Assembly (NCBI GenBank): GCA_963771705.1
Contig: CAVYUP010000014.1
Coordinates: 62,001-126,000 of the forward strand
Reading direction: 5' to 3'
Origin: DATFVA01 sp963771705
Lineage (GTDB): Bacteria; Bacteroidota; Ignavibacteria; Ignavibacteriales; Ignavibacteriaceae
DNA: 64,000 bases
The translations under genes and the position numbers were made by a program. This document shows, in pieces, positions 8,341 through 16,187 of this stretch; positions within the stretch are counted from its first letter, which is position 1; every line of letters begins with the position of its first letter. The notes below the pieces were generated by a model. That model searched no databases and was not told where the DNA came from. It saw nothing but the letters and a program-made list of their open reading frames with translations.

Positions 8341-9907
8341 ACGGTTCAGACCTGATTCTTTGTCGAAGATCAGGAGAGCTGTGTCTGTTCTGTTCTTTAT
8401 GTTGACTGCTGTTGTCTTCCTGGATATCGCTCAGCTGATACCTCCCGTTTTCTCCGATTCAATTTTATACATTCAGTTTGTTCCTTCGGTTATAAATTTC
8501 TTAAAATCTCCGGCACTCATCGCCTCGGGCTTTATCATTGTTCTGATTACAGTGATATTGTGGGGCAGGGTTTACTGCTCGAGCGTCTGCCCGATAGGTA
8601 CTTTACAAGACCTCATTTCATGGTTAAGAAGAAAAATAAAAGGCCGGAAGAAATACAGCTATCGGAAGGAAAGTAACTGGTTAAGATATTCAGTATTGGC
8701 TTTAACGCTAATATCATTTTTATCAGGATTTATTCTCCTGGTAAATCTTCTTGATCCCTACAGCAACTTCGGACGTATTCTTACAGGTATCTTTAATCCT
8801 TTTTTCATCGGGGTTAATAACGTGCTGGCATTTTCGCTTGAGAAGCTTAACATCTACCTTCTTTACCCGATAGAAATAACGAACTTTCCCGATGCACTGG
8901 TGCTCCTCCCGCTTATATTTTTAGCGGTAATTGTGTATCTCTCCTATACCAGAGGCAGACTGTATTGTAATACTGTTTGTCCGGTAGGAACGCTGCTGGG
9001 ATTGTTTTCCAGGTTGTCGGTTTTCAAACTGAAAATTGATCACGATTCATGTGAAGGATGCGGGGCCTGTAAGCTTGTATGTAAGTCTGAATGTATCGAC
9101 GATGAAAATAAGACAATTGATTTCGACCGGTGTGTCGACTGCTATAACTGCCTGGATGTTTGTCCTTCTGATTCAATAATATATCAGCATAATTCCGGAG
9201 GAGATTTTCCTGTGCTGCAGGAGGTTGATGCCTCGAAGCGCGATTTTGTCTCCAAAACTCTGATCTATTTAGTCGGGCTAACAGGAATTGCGTATTCGCA
9301 GGTTAAGATCATTCCAAAAAAGGAAAGCACAAAACCTGTGGTAAGGAAATCAGTATCAAGTCCTCCTGGTTCCGAAAATATATCTCAGTTTAAGGAAAAT
9401 TGTACTGCATGCCATCTATGCGTATCGGCGTGTCCCACAAAAGTTCTGCAGCCTTCCTTTCTTGAATACGGAGTGCTTGGAATACTCCAGCCGTATATGG
9501 ATTACAAAACCGGTTTCTGCAACTTTGAATGTACAGTTTGCGGGGAGGTTTGTCCTGCTGGCGCCATCGGGCCTCTATCAGTTGAAAAAAAGAAGATAAC
9601 CCAGGTAGGGAAGACCACTTTTATAAAAGAGAACTGTATTGTGGAAACCGAAGGCACTGCCTGCGGGGCCTGCTCAGAACACTGTCCCACCAAGGCTGTA
9701 CATATGGTGCCCTACAAGAACAACCTGAAGATACCGGAAGTAAGAAACCAGTATTGTGTAGGCTGCGGCGCCTGCGAGTTTGCTTGTCCCACCAAGCCAT
9801 ACAAAGCCATATACGTTGAGGGAAACCTCATTCACCAGGCTGCGGAAATAAACGTAGAAGAAAAACTTGATAAGAAAGTTGATTTGAAGGAAGACTTCCC
9901 GTTCTGA
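8309..9907 (+). CDS. NapH/MauN-like membrane protein fused to a multi-cluster ferredoxin
   Basis: A 532-residue electron-transfer protein. The first ~230 residues hold several membrane spans with two NapH-type motifs, GRVYCSSVCPIGTLQD and GRLYCNTVCPVGTLLG. Two 4Fe-4S motifs follow (CEGCGACKLVC, CVDCYNCLDVCP), then another hydrophobic segment, then a C-terminal ferredoxin region with further clusters (CTACHLCVSACP, CTVCGEVCP, CGACSEHCP, CVGCGACEFACP). This resembles a fusion of NapH and NapG, which usually pass quinol electrons to periplasmic reductases. It overlaps the DUF362 gene by 32 bases. No nitrate reductase subunit lies nearby, so the acceptor is unknown. Confidence 0.85.
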   Translation: MASLFTKKYFKRFRPDSLSKIRRAVSVLFFMLTAVVFLDIAQLIPPVFSDSILYIQFVPSVINFLKSPALIASGFIIVLITVILWGRVYCSSVCPIGTLQDLISWLRRKIKGRKKYSYRKESNWLRYSVLALTLISFLSGFILLVNLLDPYSNFGRILTGIFNPFFIGVNNVLAFSLEKLNIYLLYPIEITNFPDALVLLPLIFLAVIVYLSYTRGRLYCNTVCPVGTLLGLFSRLSVFKLKIDHDSCEGCGACKLVCKSECIDDENKTIDFDRCVDCYNCLDVCPSDSIIYQHNSGGDFPVLQEVDASKRDFVSKTLIYLVGLTGIAYSQVKIIPKKESTKPVVRKSVSSPPGSENISQFKENCTACHLCVSACPTKVLQPSFLEYGVLGILQPYMDYKTGFCNFECTVCGEVCPAGAIGPLSVEKKKITQVGKTTFIKENCIVETEGTACGACSEHCPTKAVHMVPYKNNLKIPEVRNQYCVGCGACEFACPTKPYKAIYVEGNLIHQAAEINVEEKLDKKVDLKEDFPF

Positions 9908-9939
9908 GGTGATCTGATTGTGAAACCTCTATCCCATAA

Positions 9940-10359
9940 TTACTTTACCTCGCTGTTCCCGGAATATACTTTCCAGGGCCACCTTACACACTCCCTGATC
10001 TCGGGAAATAGAACGTAGTCTGCTTTACCCTTTAAGGTGAGAGTTTTAACTTCATTCCCTGCCAAAGCCCTCTTTGCTGCTTCAAGAGTTTTGCCGCTTA
10101 CAGAAACGTCGTCTACCAGAAGTATCCTTTTACCCTTAACATCATTTATGTCCGATAGAATCTTCGGCTGGTCATACAGAGGCGCATTCGCAATATCCCT
10201 ATAACTTATCCTCATTACCTTCAACTCTTTGCCAAGTTTATAAGCAGCGAGACCGGCAGGAACCTGGCCTCCCTCTGCTATTCCGATTACGAGGTCAAAT
10301 TCAGGAAGTTGTAAATCAGTAATCCTTCGCGCAATCTCCATGAATGAAACATCCTGCAT
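9940..10359 (-). CDS. purine-type phosphoribosyltransferase
   Basis: A 139-residue type I phosphoribosyltransferase. The PRPP-binding loop is ILLVDDVSVSGKT near residue 77, and the early EGGQVPAGLAAYKLG supplies the pyrophosphate loop. The C-terminal CVRWPWKVYSG is like the base-stacking end of archaeal-type xanthine/guanine phosphoribosyltransferases. It presumably joins PRPP to a purine base in salvage. The start overlaps the stop of the upstream membrane-protein gene by one base, so the two are co-translated. The exact base is not determinable here. Confidence 0.8.
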   Translation of the reverse strand: MQDVSFMEIARRITDLQLPEFDLVIGIAEGGQVPAGLAAYKLGKELKVMRISYRDIANAPLYDQPKILSDINDVKGKRILLVDDVSVSGKTLEAAKRALAGNEVKTLTLKGKADYVLFPEIRECVRWPWKVYSGNSEVK

Positions 10360-10898
10360 TAAAGTTTTTCCTTTAAGCGGGGCAGGAAGATGTTCATGAG
10401 CATTAAAACAATGATTCCCGGAACCGCATTTCTCAGGGAAATCAATAAGTGCTCCAGAGAGTAGCCGTGACCGCTGAATAAACCTATCAGCAGGGGAGGT
10501 ATTACCAATGCAGGCAGAATTGAAATTAGCGCACTGATTTGTTTTAATCTGTTATATTTCAGAAGCACCGTCAATATCAGTACAAATAACAGAACCTCAG
10601 AAGTTAGAAGCGGGACAGCGCCGGCTACAGGGCTCCCTGTTAAAAGATAATTCAGTGAAGGTCCGAATGCAGTTACAATCAGCGCGGTTCGGAATTTATA
10701 AAATGTTACAGCAATAAGGGGAACGTAAAACATCGGCAGCAGAACCGCGCCCATCCGAACACCGTTTACCGGCGGGATCAGATGTATTAAAAAAGGAACG
10801 ACCAGAGAAGCAGCTATCAGGATGGCCACTCCCTTTAACTCCAAATCCTTTACGATCGGCTTAAGAGCAGCAGAACTTACGTTTTCAATTCCCTTCAT
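10359..10898 (-). CDS. integral membrane protein, ECF S-component-like
   Basis: A 179-residue protein with about five to six membrane spans, the size and layout of the substrate-binding S component of energy-coupling-factor vitamin/base transporters. The start at 10898 is preferred over an upstream in-frame ATG because an AGGAGAAG site precedes it. Directly downstream, with a one-base overlap, is a phosphoribosyltransferase, so an uptake-plus-salvage pair for a purine base or nucleoside is the simplest reading. No ATPase or T component is in the window; those may be shared and encoded elsewhere. Family assignment is inference. Confidence 0.65.
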   Translation of the reverse strand: MKGIENVSSAALKPIVKDLELKGVAILIAASLVVPFLIHLIPPVNGVRMGAVLLPMFYVPLIAVTFYKFRTALIVTAFGPSLNYLLTGSPVAGAVPLLTSEVLLFVLILTVLLKYNRLKQISALISILPALVIPPLLIGLFSGHGYSLEHLLISLRNAVPGIIVLMLMNIFLPRLKEKL

Positions 10899-11127
10899 CT
10901 TAACTTCTCCTGTTATTAATTCCAAAGTTATAGAATTATAAACTCATAATAAATGGAATACCAAGACCGAATTCTGCTTTATACCTTTTCAGTGATGGAA
11001 AATTAAATTAAATTTCATTCAGCAGGAATTTAAATCAACTGCGGATAAGAACATTGTTTAATGAATTGAATAAGAATTCCCTGCCTGGTTAAAATAGATA
11101 ATTTGACGATTTACCGGGGAGAAGAAA

Positions 11128-12738
11128 ATGAAAAGTTCATCAAAACTTTACCTAAATCCTTACACCCCATCCTTTCTACTCATCATAATATGGACTGTTG
11201 CTATAACAGAAATTTGTTTTGCACAATTCCAAAACATTCAGATTAATAGCGATACCCTCACCAGGTGTAATGAACCTGGTATAGCTCTAAACCCTCTTAA
11301 TCCTCTGAATATTGTTGTCGGTGCTAATAATACCTATTTCTTTTCAACATCAGACGGCGGAATTACCTGGGCTGAAGGTAAAATGTATTCTTCATATGGT
11401 GTATGGGGAGATCCAAGTTTAGCATTTGATCTAAATGGCCATTTATATTTCGGTCATTTATCCGGTGAGCCGCCGCTTTCGGGCAGGTGGGCTGATCGGA
11501 TAGTGATTCAAAAATCAACCGATGGCGGGTTGTCATGGTCTGACGGCACTTATACAGGATTGAACAGACCGAAATTCGAAGACAAAGATTGGCTGGCGGT
11601 TGACCTTGTTAGTCAGTTATATAAAAATAATATTTATGCTGCCTGGACAGAATTCGACAAACTTTTTGAACCAGACACAGCCTATAAAAGCAGAATATTG
11701 TTTTCCCGTTCAACAGATGCCGGCGAAAGCTGGAGCACGGCACAAAAAATCAGCGATATCGAAGGAAACTGTATGGATGATGACAGCACCACCGAGGGTG
11801 CAGTCCCTGCTGTGGGACCGGATGGAGAAATTTATGTCTCCTGGGCCGGGCCGGAAGGAATAGTACTGGATAAGTCATTTGATGGAGGAGTCTCATTCGG
11901 GGATGATATTTTCGTTACCGAACATGTTGGAGGCTGGGGCTGGGGATATGATATTGAAGGAATTTATGGTAATGGTTTACCTCAGACAGTATGCGACACC
12001 AGTCATTCTACTCACCGGGGAACCGTTTTTGTAATATGGGCAGACCAAAGAAATGGTACTCTAAATCCCGATATATTCTTAATTAAATCCACAGATAAGG
12101 GTGAAACATGGGGTCAAATAAAGAAGGTAAATAATGACAGCAGCAGCAGGCCTCAATTCTTTCCCTGGATGTGCATTGACCCTGTGACAGGAATAATTTA
12201 TATCGTTTATTATGATAGAAGGAATACGATAAGCACAATGACCGAGGTTTACCTTGCACGGTCTGTAGACGGGGGAGATACTTTTGAAAATTATTTGATC
12301 AGCGAATCACCTTTTGAAGCACAGTTCCAGGAGTTTATAGGGGATTATACGAATATATCTGCTTATGATGGGAAAATTTATCCGGTTTGGACACGTTCCG
12401 ATCAGTTCGGCAGAAGTATTATTATGGCTAAAATAGATGAATCTGCACTTGATGTTAATAACGAAGAAATTGTAAATCATTTTCAGCTTTATCAAAATTA
12501 TCCCAATCCGTTTAACCCGGAAACTAAAATAACATACAAGGTATCTGAGTATGGATTTGTTTCTCTAAAAGTTTATGATATTCTCGGAAGGGAAGTATCA
12601 ACCCTGGTAAATAAAACGCAAAGTGAAGGTTTTTATGAAGTAAAGTTTGACGGAAGTAAGCTGAGCAGCGGGGTGTTTTGTTATAGAATTAAAGCCGGAG
12701 ATAAAATATTAACGAAAAAGATGGCACTGCTGAAGTAA
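11128..12738 (+). CDS. secreted Asp-box (BNR repeat) protein with T9SS sorting domain
   Basis: A 536-residue exported protein. The N-terminal hydrophobic segment ends near ICFAQFQ, a signal-peptide cleavage context. At least six Asp-box motifs (SxDxGxTW type: STSDGGITW, STDGGLSW, STDAGESW, SFDGGVSF, STDKGETW, SVDGGDTF) mark a sialidase-like beta-propeller. The last ~80 residues begin YQNYPNPFNPETKITY and end in KKMALLK, the type A T9SS C-terminal domain, so it should be exported by T9SS and anchored or released at the surface. The arginine triad of true sialidases was not confirmed, so enzymatic activity is open. Confidence 0.88.
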   Translation: MKSSSKLYLNPYTPSFLLIIIWTVAITEICFAQFQNIQINSDTLTRCNEPGIALNPLNPLNIVVGANNTYFFSTSDGGITWAEGKMYSSYGVWGDPSLAFDLNGHLYFGHLSGEPPLSGRWADRIVIQKSTDGGLSWSDGTYTGLNRPKFEDKDWLAVDLVSQLYKNNIYAAWTEFDKLFEPDTAYKSRILFSRSTDAGESWSTAQKISDIEGNCMDDDSTTEGAVPAVGPDGEIYVSWAGPEGIVLDKSFDGGVSFGDDIFVTEHVGGWGWGYDIEGIYGNGLPQTVCDTSHSTHRGTVFVIWADQRNGTLNPDIFLIKSTDKGETWGQIKKVNNDSSSRPQFFPWMCIDPVTGIIYIVYYDRRNTISTMTEVYLARSVDGGDTFENYLISESPFEAQFQEFIGDYTNISAYDGKIYPVWTRSDQFGRSIIMAKIDESALDVNNEEIVNHFQLYQNYPNPFNPETKITYKVSEYGFVSLKVYDILGREVSTLVNKTQSEGFYEVKFDGSKLSSGVFCYRIKAGDKILTKKMALLK

Positions 12739-12845
12739 ATCTTGCTTCGTGCTCTGGGTCGATAGATAAATTTGCAGAATCAACAAAATACTTGAATAAG
12801 ACGCCGCGGGTGATTAATTTCGATTAGAGCTATTTTGAAAAATAA

Positions 12846-12921
12846 GCGAGCGTAACTCAGTTGGTAGAGTGTCAGCTTCCCAAGCTGGATGTCGCGGGTT
12901 CGAACCCCGTCGCTCGCTCCA
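12846..12921 (+). tRNA. tRNA-Gly(CCC)
   Basis: A 76-base cloverleaf. The 7-bp acceptor arm GCGAGCG pairs with CGCTCGC, the anticodon stem TCAGC/GCTGG closes the loop TTCCCAA giving anticodon CCC, and the T-arm GCGGG-TTCGAAC-CCCGT is intact. Discriminator T and an encoded CCA end the gene at 12921. A terminator follows about 27 bases downstream. Confidence 0.95.
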
Positions 12922-12947
12922 GTAGTTTTTTCATCCCGGGTTTAAAT

Positions 12948-12978
12948 AAAATCCCGTCTGACTGCAGACGGGATTTTT
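12948..12978. terminator. bidirectional intrinsic terminator
   Basis: Perfect inverted repeat AAATCCCGTCTG / CAGACGGGATTT around loop ACTG, with a T run on the plus strand and an A run on the other side. It can end tRNA-Gly on the plus strand and the cytochrome gene, whose stop is at 12985, on the minus strand. Confidence 0.88.
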
Positions 12979-12984
12979 ATTTAG

Positions 12985-14478
12985 CTATTTTGTTTTTTCA
13001 AGTTCTTTTACCTGCTGTTCAGTATATCCAAGAGCATCAAATTCCATCACTCCTTTAGTTGAATGACATGAACTGCAAAGTAGAACCGTCTTTTTTACAC
13101 CGTGGTTCACAGAAATGTAGGACTTACCAGGTACCTCCATGGACATCCACTCACCGCTCCATTTCAATCCAAATGATTCATAAGGTTTCATCCCTGCGTC
13201 AATTGCCAGTTTAATATCTCCGGTTTTGTTATATACCTCTCTATTAGGAGCCAGAAGCAATGGAAACTCAGCCATTTGAGGATCTTTTTTTAGAAATGAC
13301 ATACCGGGGGCCTGCCACATTTTCAGTTTTTTATCAAAAAGCATTACCTGTGTCAGTGCTCTGGCTGGAAATATTTTGGCACCGTCTGTTTTTATGTCGG
13401 ATGTAGGAAAAGCCATCCAGCTTTGAGCGTTTTTCTGGTCGATAGTATTTGGAACTCTCCATATATATGAAGGATGCGATGATTTTATTACATCTGTTGG
13501 AACGTATAAATCGGGATTAGCCGGAATTTCATCAAACTTTGAGAGTTCGCTGTACACTCCATTAACATTATCCTTAACCGGCTGACCCCAGTTTTCGTAA
13601 ACGATTCCACTGGTCTCGGTAATATGACATGTCTGGCAGGCAATCCTGTCCGTGTGTCTGTTCAGTGTCTCAGCATACATTCCCTTATGCGGGGTGGTAC
13701 CGTGGCAGTTTGAACAGGTGACAGGTACATCAGGTAAATCATTCGCAACCATATCCGACTCATCCATACCTTTTGCGATCTTATGATGCTCTGCGGTATG
13801 ACAGGTTAAGCAGCTAAGACCCGCAGCAGCATGTACATCATTTTCAGCAGTGAAGGGTGTTCCTCTTTTATAATCGTCTGAGAAAGAATGCTCGTGACAC
13901 CTCAGGCATGCTTCGTTAGTCGGCTGTTTTGTTATGGACAGTGCGGATTTTAGAGACGTATCTTCTCCCCAATGGATTCCGGAACTGTCTTTAACAAGAG
14001 TTGCCCGCTTACTCCAGTCATAATTTTCAGCATGGCAGACAAGACAGTCGACAGTATTTTTATCGACATCTGTAACCCTCATTCCCGGCAGAGGAGGGGA
14101 GGAAAGCGAACCAATATGACAAGCACCACACCCGGCGGATTGCACACTAAATTTACCGTTTGTAGAGGCCGTCCAGTTTGCCAGAGTTGTAGAACCTGCC
14201 AGGGCACATTCACGGTTGACCATTCCCCACATTGAGCTGTCCGGAAGCCCCTGAACATTTCTTACCGGTGTTGCCAAGTTCCAGTGAACTGAATTAGTAA
14301 TTTCATCAAGAGCATCCTCGTGACACATTGTGCAGGTTTGTGCCCCTTCGTAGCCGTTTTCTTTGATTACTTCATTCCCCGGATGGACCCATTTGCTAAG
14401 TAAATCTGTACTTTGCTGAGCATATGCATAAACACTCATCAAGAAAATAATTACAAGAGAAATTTTATATCTCTTCAT
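12985..14478 (-). CDS. octaheme c-type cytochrome (tetrathionate reductase-like family)
   Basis: A 497-residue exported cytochrome with a signal peptide (cleavage near AYAQQ). Eight CxxCH heme sites are visible, at about residues 49, 117, 145, 191, 223, 255, 281 and in CSSCHSTKG near 470. Size and heme count match the octaheme tetrathionate reductase-type family of periplasmic reductases, related to hydroxylamine oxidoreductase and nitrite reductases. The substrate in vivo is uncertain for this family. Downstream is a shared terminator; upstream is a palindromic operator and a TetR regulator gene in the same direction. No partner quinol dehydrogenase is adjacent. Confidence 0.85.
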   Translation of the reverse strand: MKRYKISLVIIFLMSVYAYAQQSTDLLSKWVHPGNEVIKENGYEGAQTCTMCHEDALDEITNSVHWNLATPVRNVQGLPDSSMWGMVNRECALAGSTTLANWTASTNGKFSVQSAGCGACHIGSLSSPPLPGMRVTDVDKNTVDCLVCHAENYDWSKRATLVKDSSGIHWGEDTSLKSALSITKQPTNEACLRCHEHSFSDDYKRGTPFTAENDVHAAAGLSCLTCHTAEHHKIAKGMDESDMVANDLPDVPVTCSNCHGTTPHKGMYAETLNRHTDRIACQTCHITETSGIVYENWGQPVKDNVNGVYSELSKFDEIPANPDLYVPTDVIKSSHPSYIWRVPNTIDQKNAQSWMAFPTSDIKTDGAKIFPARALTQVMLFDKKLKMWQAPGMSFLKKDPQMAEFPLLLAPNREVYNKTGDIKLAIDAGMKPYESFGLKWSGEWMSMEVPGKSYISVNHGVKKTVLLCSSCHSTKGVMEFDALGYTEQQVKELEKTK

Positions 14479-14503
14479 TTAACCATCCTCATTATTTGAA
14501 ATC

Positions 14504-14520
14504 AGTAAGCGCTTACTTAC
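14504..14520. promoter_or_regulatory. probable TetR operator ahead of the octaheme cytochrome gene
   Basis: Perfect 14-base palindrome AGTAAGCGCTTACT (14504-14517), extended by TAC, lying 26 bases upstream of the cytochrome start and downstream of the TetR gene. A 14 of 16 match to it lies in front of the TetR gene itself at 15149-15164, which is the main evidence for a regulator site. Confidence 0.7.
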
Positions 14521-14538
14521 TATTACCTGTAAATTTTT

Positions 14539-15126
14539 TTATTCAAGTGTTTTTACAATCAATTTGAACATTCTTTTACAAAAATCATCAACGTTTACCG
14601 TATTTTTATTTAATACGAATTCAATATTGTATGTAATGGGTATTCCCATATAGAGTGTGGCAATATCCTGTGGTTTTAATTTATTATTCCAGACGCCTTC
14701 GGAAATACCCTCTTTTACCATCTGAATTATTAGATGCTTTTGTTGAGAAAGAATCTGGTTCAGTTTATCCTTCAGTCCCTCATCGCCCAAATGAGTCGCT
14801 TCGGAAAACAGAAGAATAGTTATTCCCCTGTTTTCTTTAAGGTAATTCACATTTGTATGAAGATAATTGAACATCTTTTCTTTAGAGTTCACGGGCGACA
14901 TTACGATATTTCTTAGTGAGCTGATCAGATCCCTGGCAACATCGTCCATAATTGCTGTTAAAATATCCCGCTTGACAGCAAAATGTCGAAAAATAGCTCC
15001 TTCGGTTAAACCAATCTTTTTTGCTAATTTCCTTGTAGATAGGTTATGGAGACCTTCTTCACCGATTATTTCAAGCGCAGCTCTTTTAATTTGTTCCTGT
15101 CTGATATCTGTGGTTTCCCGGGGCAT
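14539..15126 (-). CDS. TetR/AcrR-family transcriptional regulator
   Basis: A 195-residue regulator with the N-terminal TetR helix-turn-helix: IKRAALEIIGEEGLHNLSTR, then KLAKKIGLTEGAIFRHFAVK with the typical GAIFRHF recognition helix at about residues 40-50. The C-terminal ligand domain is unassigned. It lies upstream of, and in the same direction as, the octaheme cytochrome gene. Nearly identical palindromic sites sit in front of both genes, so it probably represses itself and the cytochrome until a ligand binds. The ligand is unknown. Confidence 0.9.
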   Translation of the reverse strand: MPRETTDIRQEQIKRAALEIIGEEGLHNLSTRKLAKKIGLTEGAIFRHFAVKRDILTAIMDDVARDLISSLRNIVMSPVNSKEKMFNYLHTNVNYLKENRGITILLFSEATHLGDEGLKDKLNQILSQQKHLIIQMVKEGISEGVWNNKLKPQDIATLYMGIPITYNIEFVLNKNTVNVDDFCKRMFKLIVKTLE

Positions 15127-15148
15127 AAGGCTTTAATTATAATAAATT

Positions 15149-15164
15149 GTAATCACTTACTTAC
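15149..15164. promoter_or_regulatory. probable TetR autoregulatory operator
   Basis: GTAATCACTTACTTAC, 23 bases upstream of the TetR start, matches GTAAGCGCTTACTTAC at 14505-14520 in 14 of 16 positions. It overlaps the region where the TetR promoter must lie, consistent with negative autoregulation. Confidence 0.62.
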
Positions 15165-15393
15165 AAACGTAATAAAACCCATTCACTAGTCAAGTGATGC
15201 AGAAGATATCTGCATGGTTAGAGACTCGAATAACTTACACAAATATATGAAGAGGGACTGGATTACATCGGATACATATTGACTCTTTACAAAATCTCAG
15301 ATGTAAAAATACTTTGATTATAGTCCGTAAAGCACTTTTTTACTATTGTTTTATCAAACAGAAAATACTATATTAGCAACCTGAATTTTGACC

Positions 15394-15471
15394 GGGGGCT
15401 TAGCTCAGTTGGTTTAGAGCACCTGCCTTACAAGCAGGGGGTCGTAGGTTCGAATCCTTCAGCCCCCACCA
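15394..15471 (+). tRNA. tRNA-Val(TAC)
   Basis: A 78-base cloverleaf. Acceptor arm GGGGGCT pairs with AGCCCCC, the anticodon stem CCTGC/GCAGG encloses CTTACAA giving anticodon TAC, and the T-loop TTCGAAT is intact. Discriminator A and an encoded CCA end at 15471. It forms the left edge of a gene-poor accessory region. Confidence 0.95.
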
Positions 15472-15506
15472 AAAAAGCCTTAAAACAGATTGTTTTGAGG
15501 CTTTTT
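15472..15506 (+). terminator. terminator of tRNA-Val
   Basis: AAAAAGCCTTAAAACA pairs with TGTTTTGAGGCTTTTT around a short GAT-type loop, and the 3' arm ends in a T run. A degenerate second copy of this sequence and its 3' flank lies at 20250-20294. Confidence 0.85.
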
Positions 15507-15540
15507 GATTTTAAAGATTGTACTTTAAACCCACTGACTG

Positions 15541-15571
15541 TGTACCGACACTGTACCGACTTTGTACCGAC
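15541..15571. repeat. three TGTACCGAC direct repeats, 11-base period
   Basis: TGTACCGAC occurs exactly at 15541, 15552 and 15563, with AC and TT as the two-base spacers. An 11-base step places the copies on one face of the helix. They lie 70 bases beyond tRNA-Val, at the left edge of the possible island. No protein site is known to me for this sequence. Confidence 0.75.
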
Positions 15572-15721
15572 TAATTCCGGATACATCCAGAGATTAAATG
15601 ATTGGTTAATATGGTTAGTTAATTTGAAAAGCATGTGTATATAAAATTAATAATTGATTCCTTATAGGTCAAATAAAATATGATATATTTTACCTGTCTT
15701 TTAACCTGCAGCTGCAGGTTA

Positions 15722-15946
15722 TTATTTAACCCTATAAAATCCTTTTCCTCTTTTGTACATCAATTTTCCCTTTCTGTAGGGCTGATCTGATACTTTACCG
15801 CAAATCAAACATTTAGATTCAAGTTTGATTATAACATATTTACCGTTGATTTCCTTGGTCGTCTCGCCCGTCGTGAAATGACATTTATGCTTTGGAACCC
15901 AGTTCCTTCGTTGGCATTCTTCCAGTAGTTCTTTTATCGAATCCAT
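15722..15946 (-). CDS. hypothetical small zinc-ribbon-like protein
   Basis: A 74-residue basic protein. The start at 15946 is preferred over an in-frame ATG 36 bases upstream because a GAAAGGAGATA ribosome site precedes it. One CLICG (CxxC) pair and an earlier KHKCHF could make a small metal-binding knuckle. It contains a KGKLMYKRGKGFYRVK tail that looks nucleic-acid binding. No family recognised. On its 5' side lies the structured-RNA candidate at 16001-16179. Confidence 0.6.
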   Translation of the reverse strand: MDSIKELLEECQRRNWVPKHKCHFTTGETTKEINGKYVIIKLESKCLICGKVSDQPYRKGKLMYKRGKGFYRVK

Positions 15947-16000
15947 TACTATCTCCTTTCTGATGGATAGAGCAGAGCACACCGCCCCGCAAAAAAATAT

Positions 16001-16179
16001 TTTTTGCCCCTTAATTCTTATGATTCAGATTTACTGAGATAAGTAAAGGTGAAAAGAGATGCCGATATCCGTGGCAGATCTTTTTGCCTTTACCAGGTAA
16101 GGACTGCAATACCTATAATGGATATCTGAGAATAAAATGTTGGCACCGCCTTATATTATCTTATTTCAAGGGGCAAAAA
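16001..16179 (+). ncRNA. candidate structured RNA with pseudoknot
   Basis: Five helices fit together. P1: 16001-16012 with 16168-16179, 12 perfect pairs. P1b: 16036-16042 with 16161-16167, 7 pairs including one G-U, stacked directly on P1. P2: 16043-16063 with 16073-16093, 21 positions with 17 Watson-Crick pairs, two adjacent wobble pairs and a tandem GA/AG mismatch. P3: 16095-16099 with 16110-16114. A pseudoknot joins P2 loop bases 16064-16070 (GATATCC) to 16120-16126 (GGATATC). The wobble pairs and GA mismatches are only sensible on the plus strand, which sets the strand. No known RNA class was recognised, and expression is unproven. An inverted-repeat mobile fragment is the main alternative. 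Confidence 0.5.
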
Positions 16180-16187
16180 CGGTTTAG

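Noticed and set aside
12861..13058. Plus-strand frame beginning inside tRNA-Gly
   Set aside because: It reads through the tRNA, the terminator and the 3' end of the cytochrome gene in antisense; a chance frame.
15428..15634. Minus-strand frame ending GAEGFEPTTPCL
   Set aside because: It is antisense to tRNA-Val and its terminator; this ending is the usual artefact of translating a tRNA complement.
16001..16179. MITE with 12-base terminal inverted repeats
   Set aside because: No target-site duplication is visible, and the internal pseudoknot and wobble pairs are better explained as RNA structure; kept only as an alternative.
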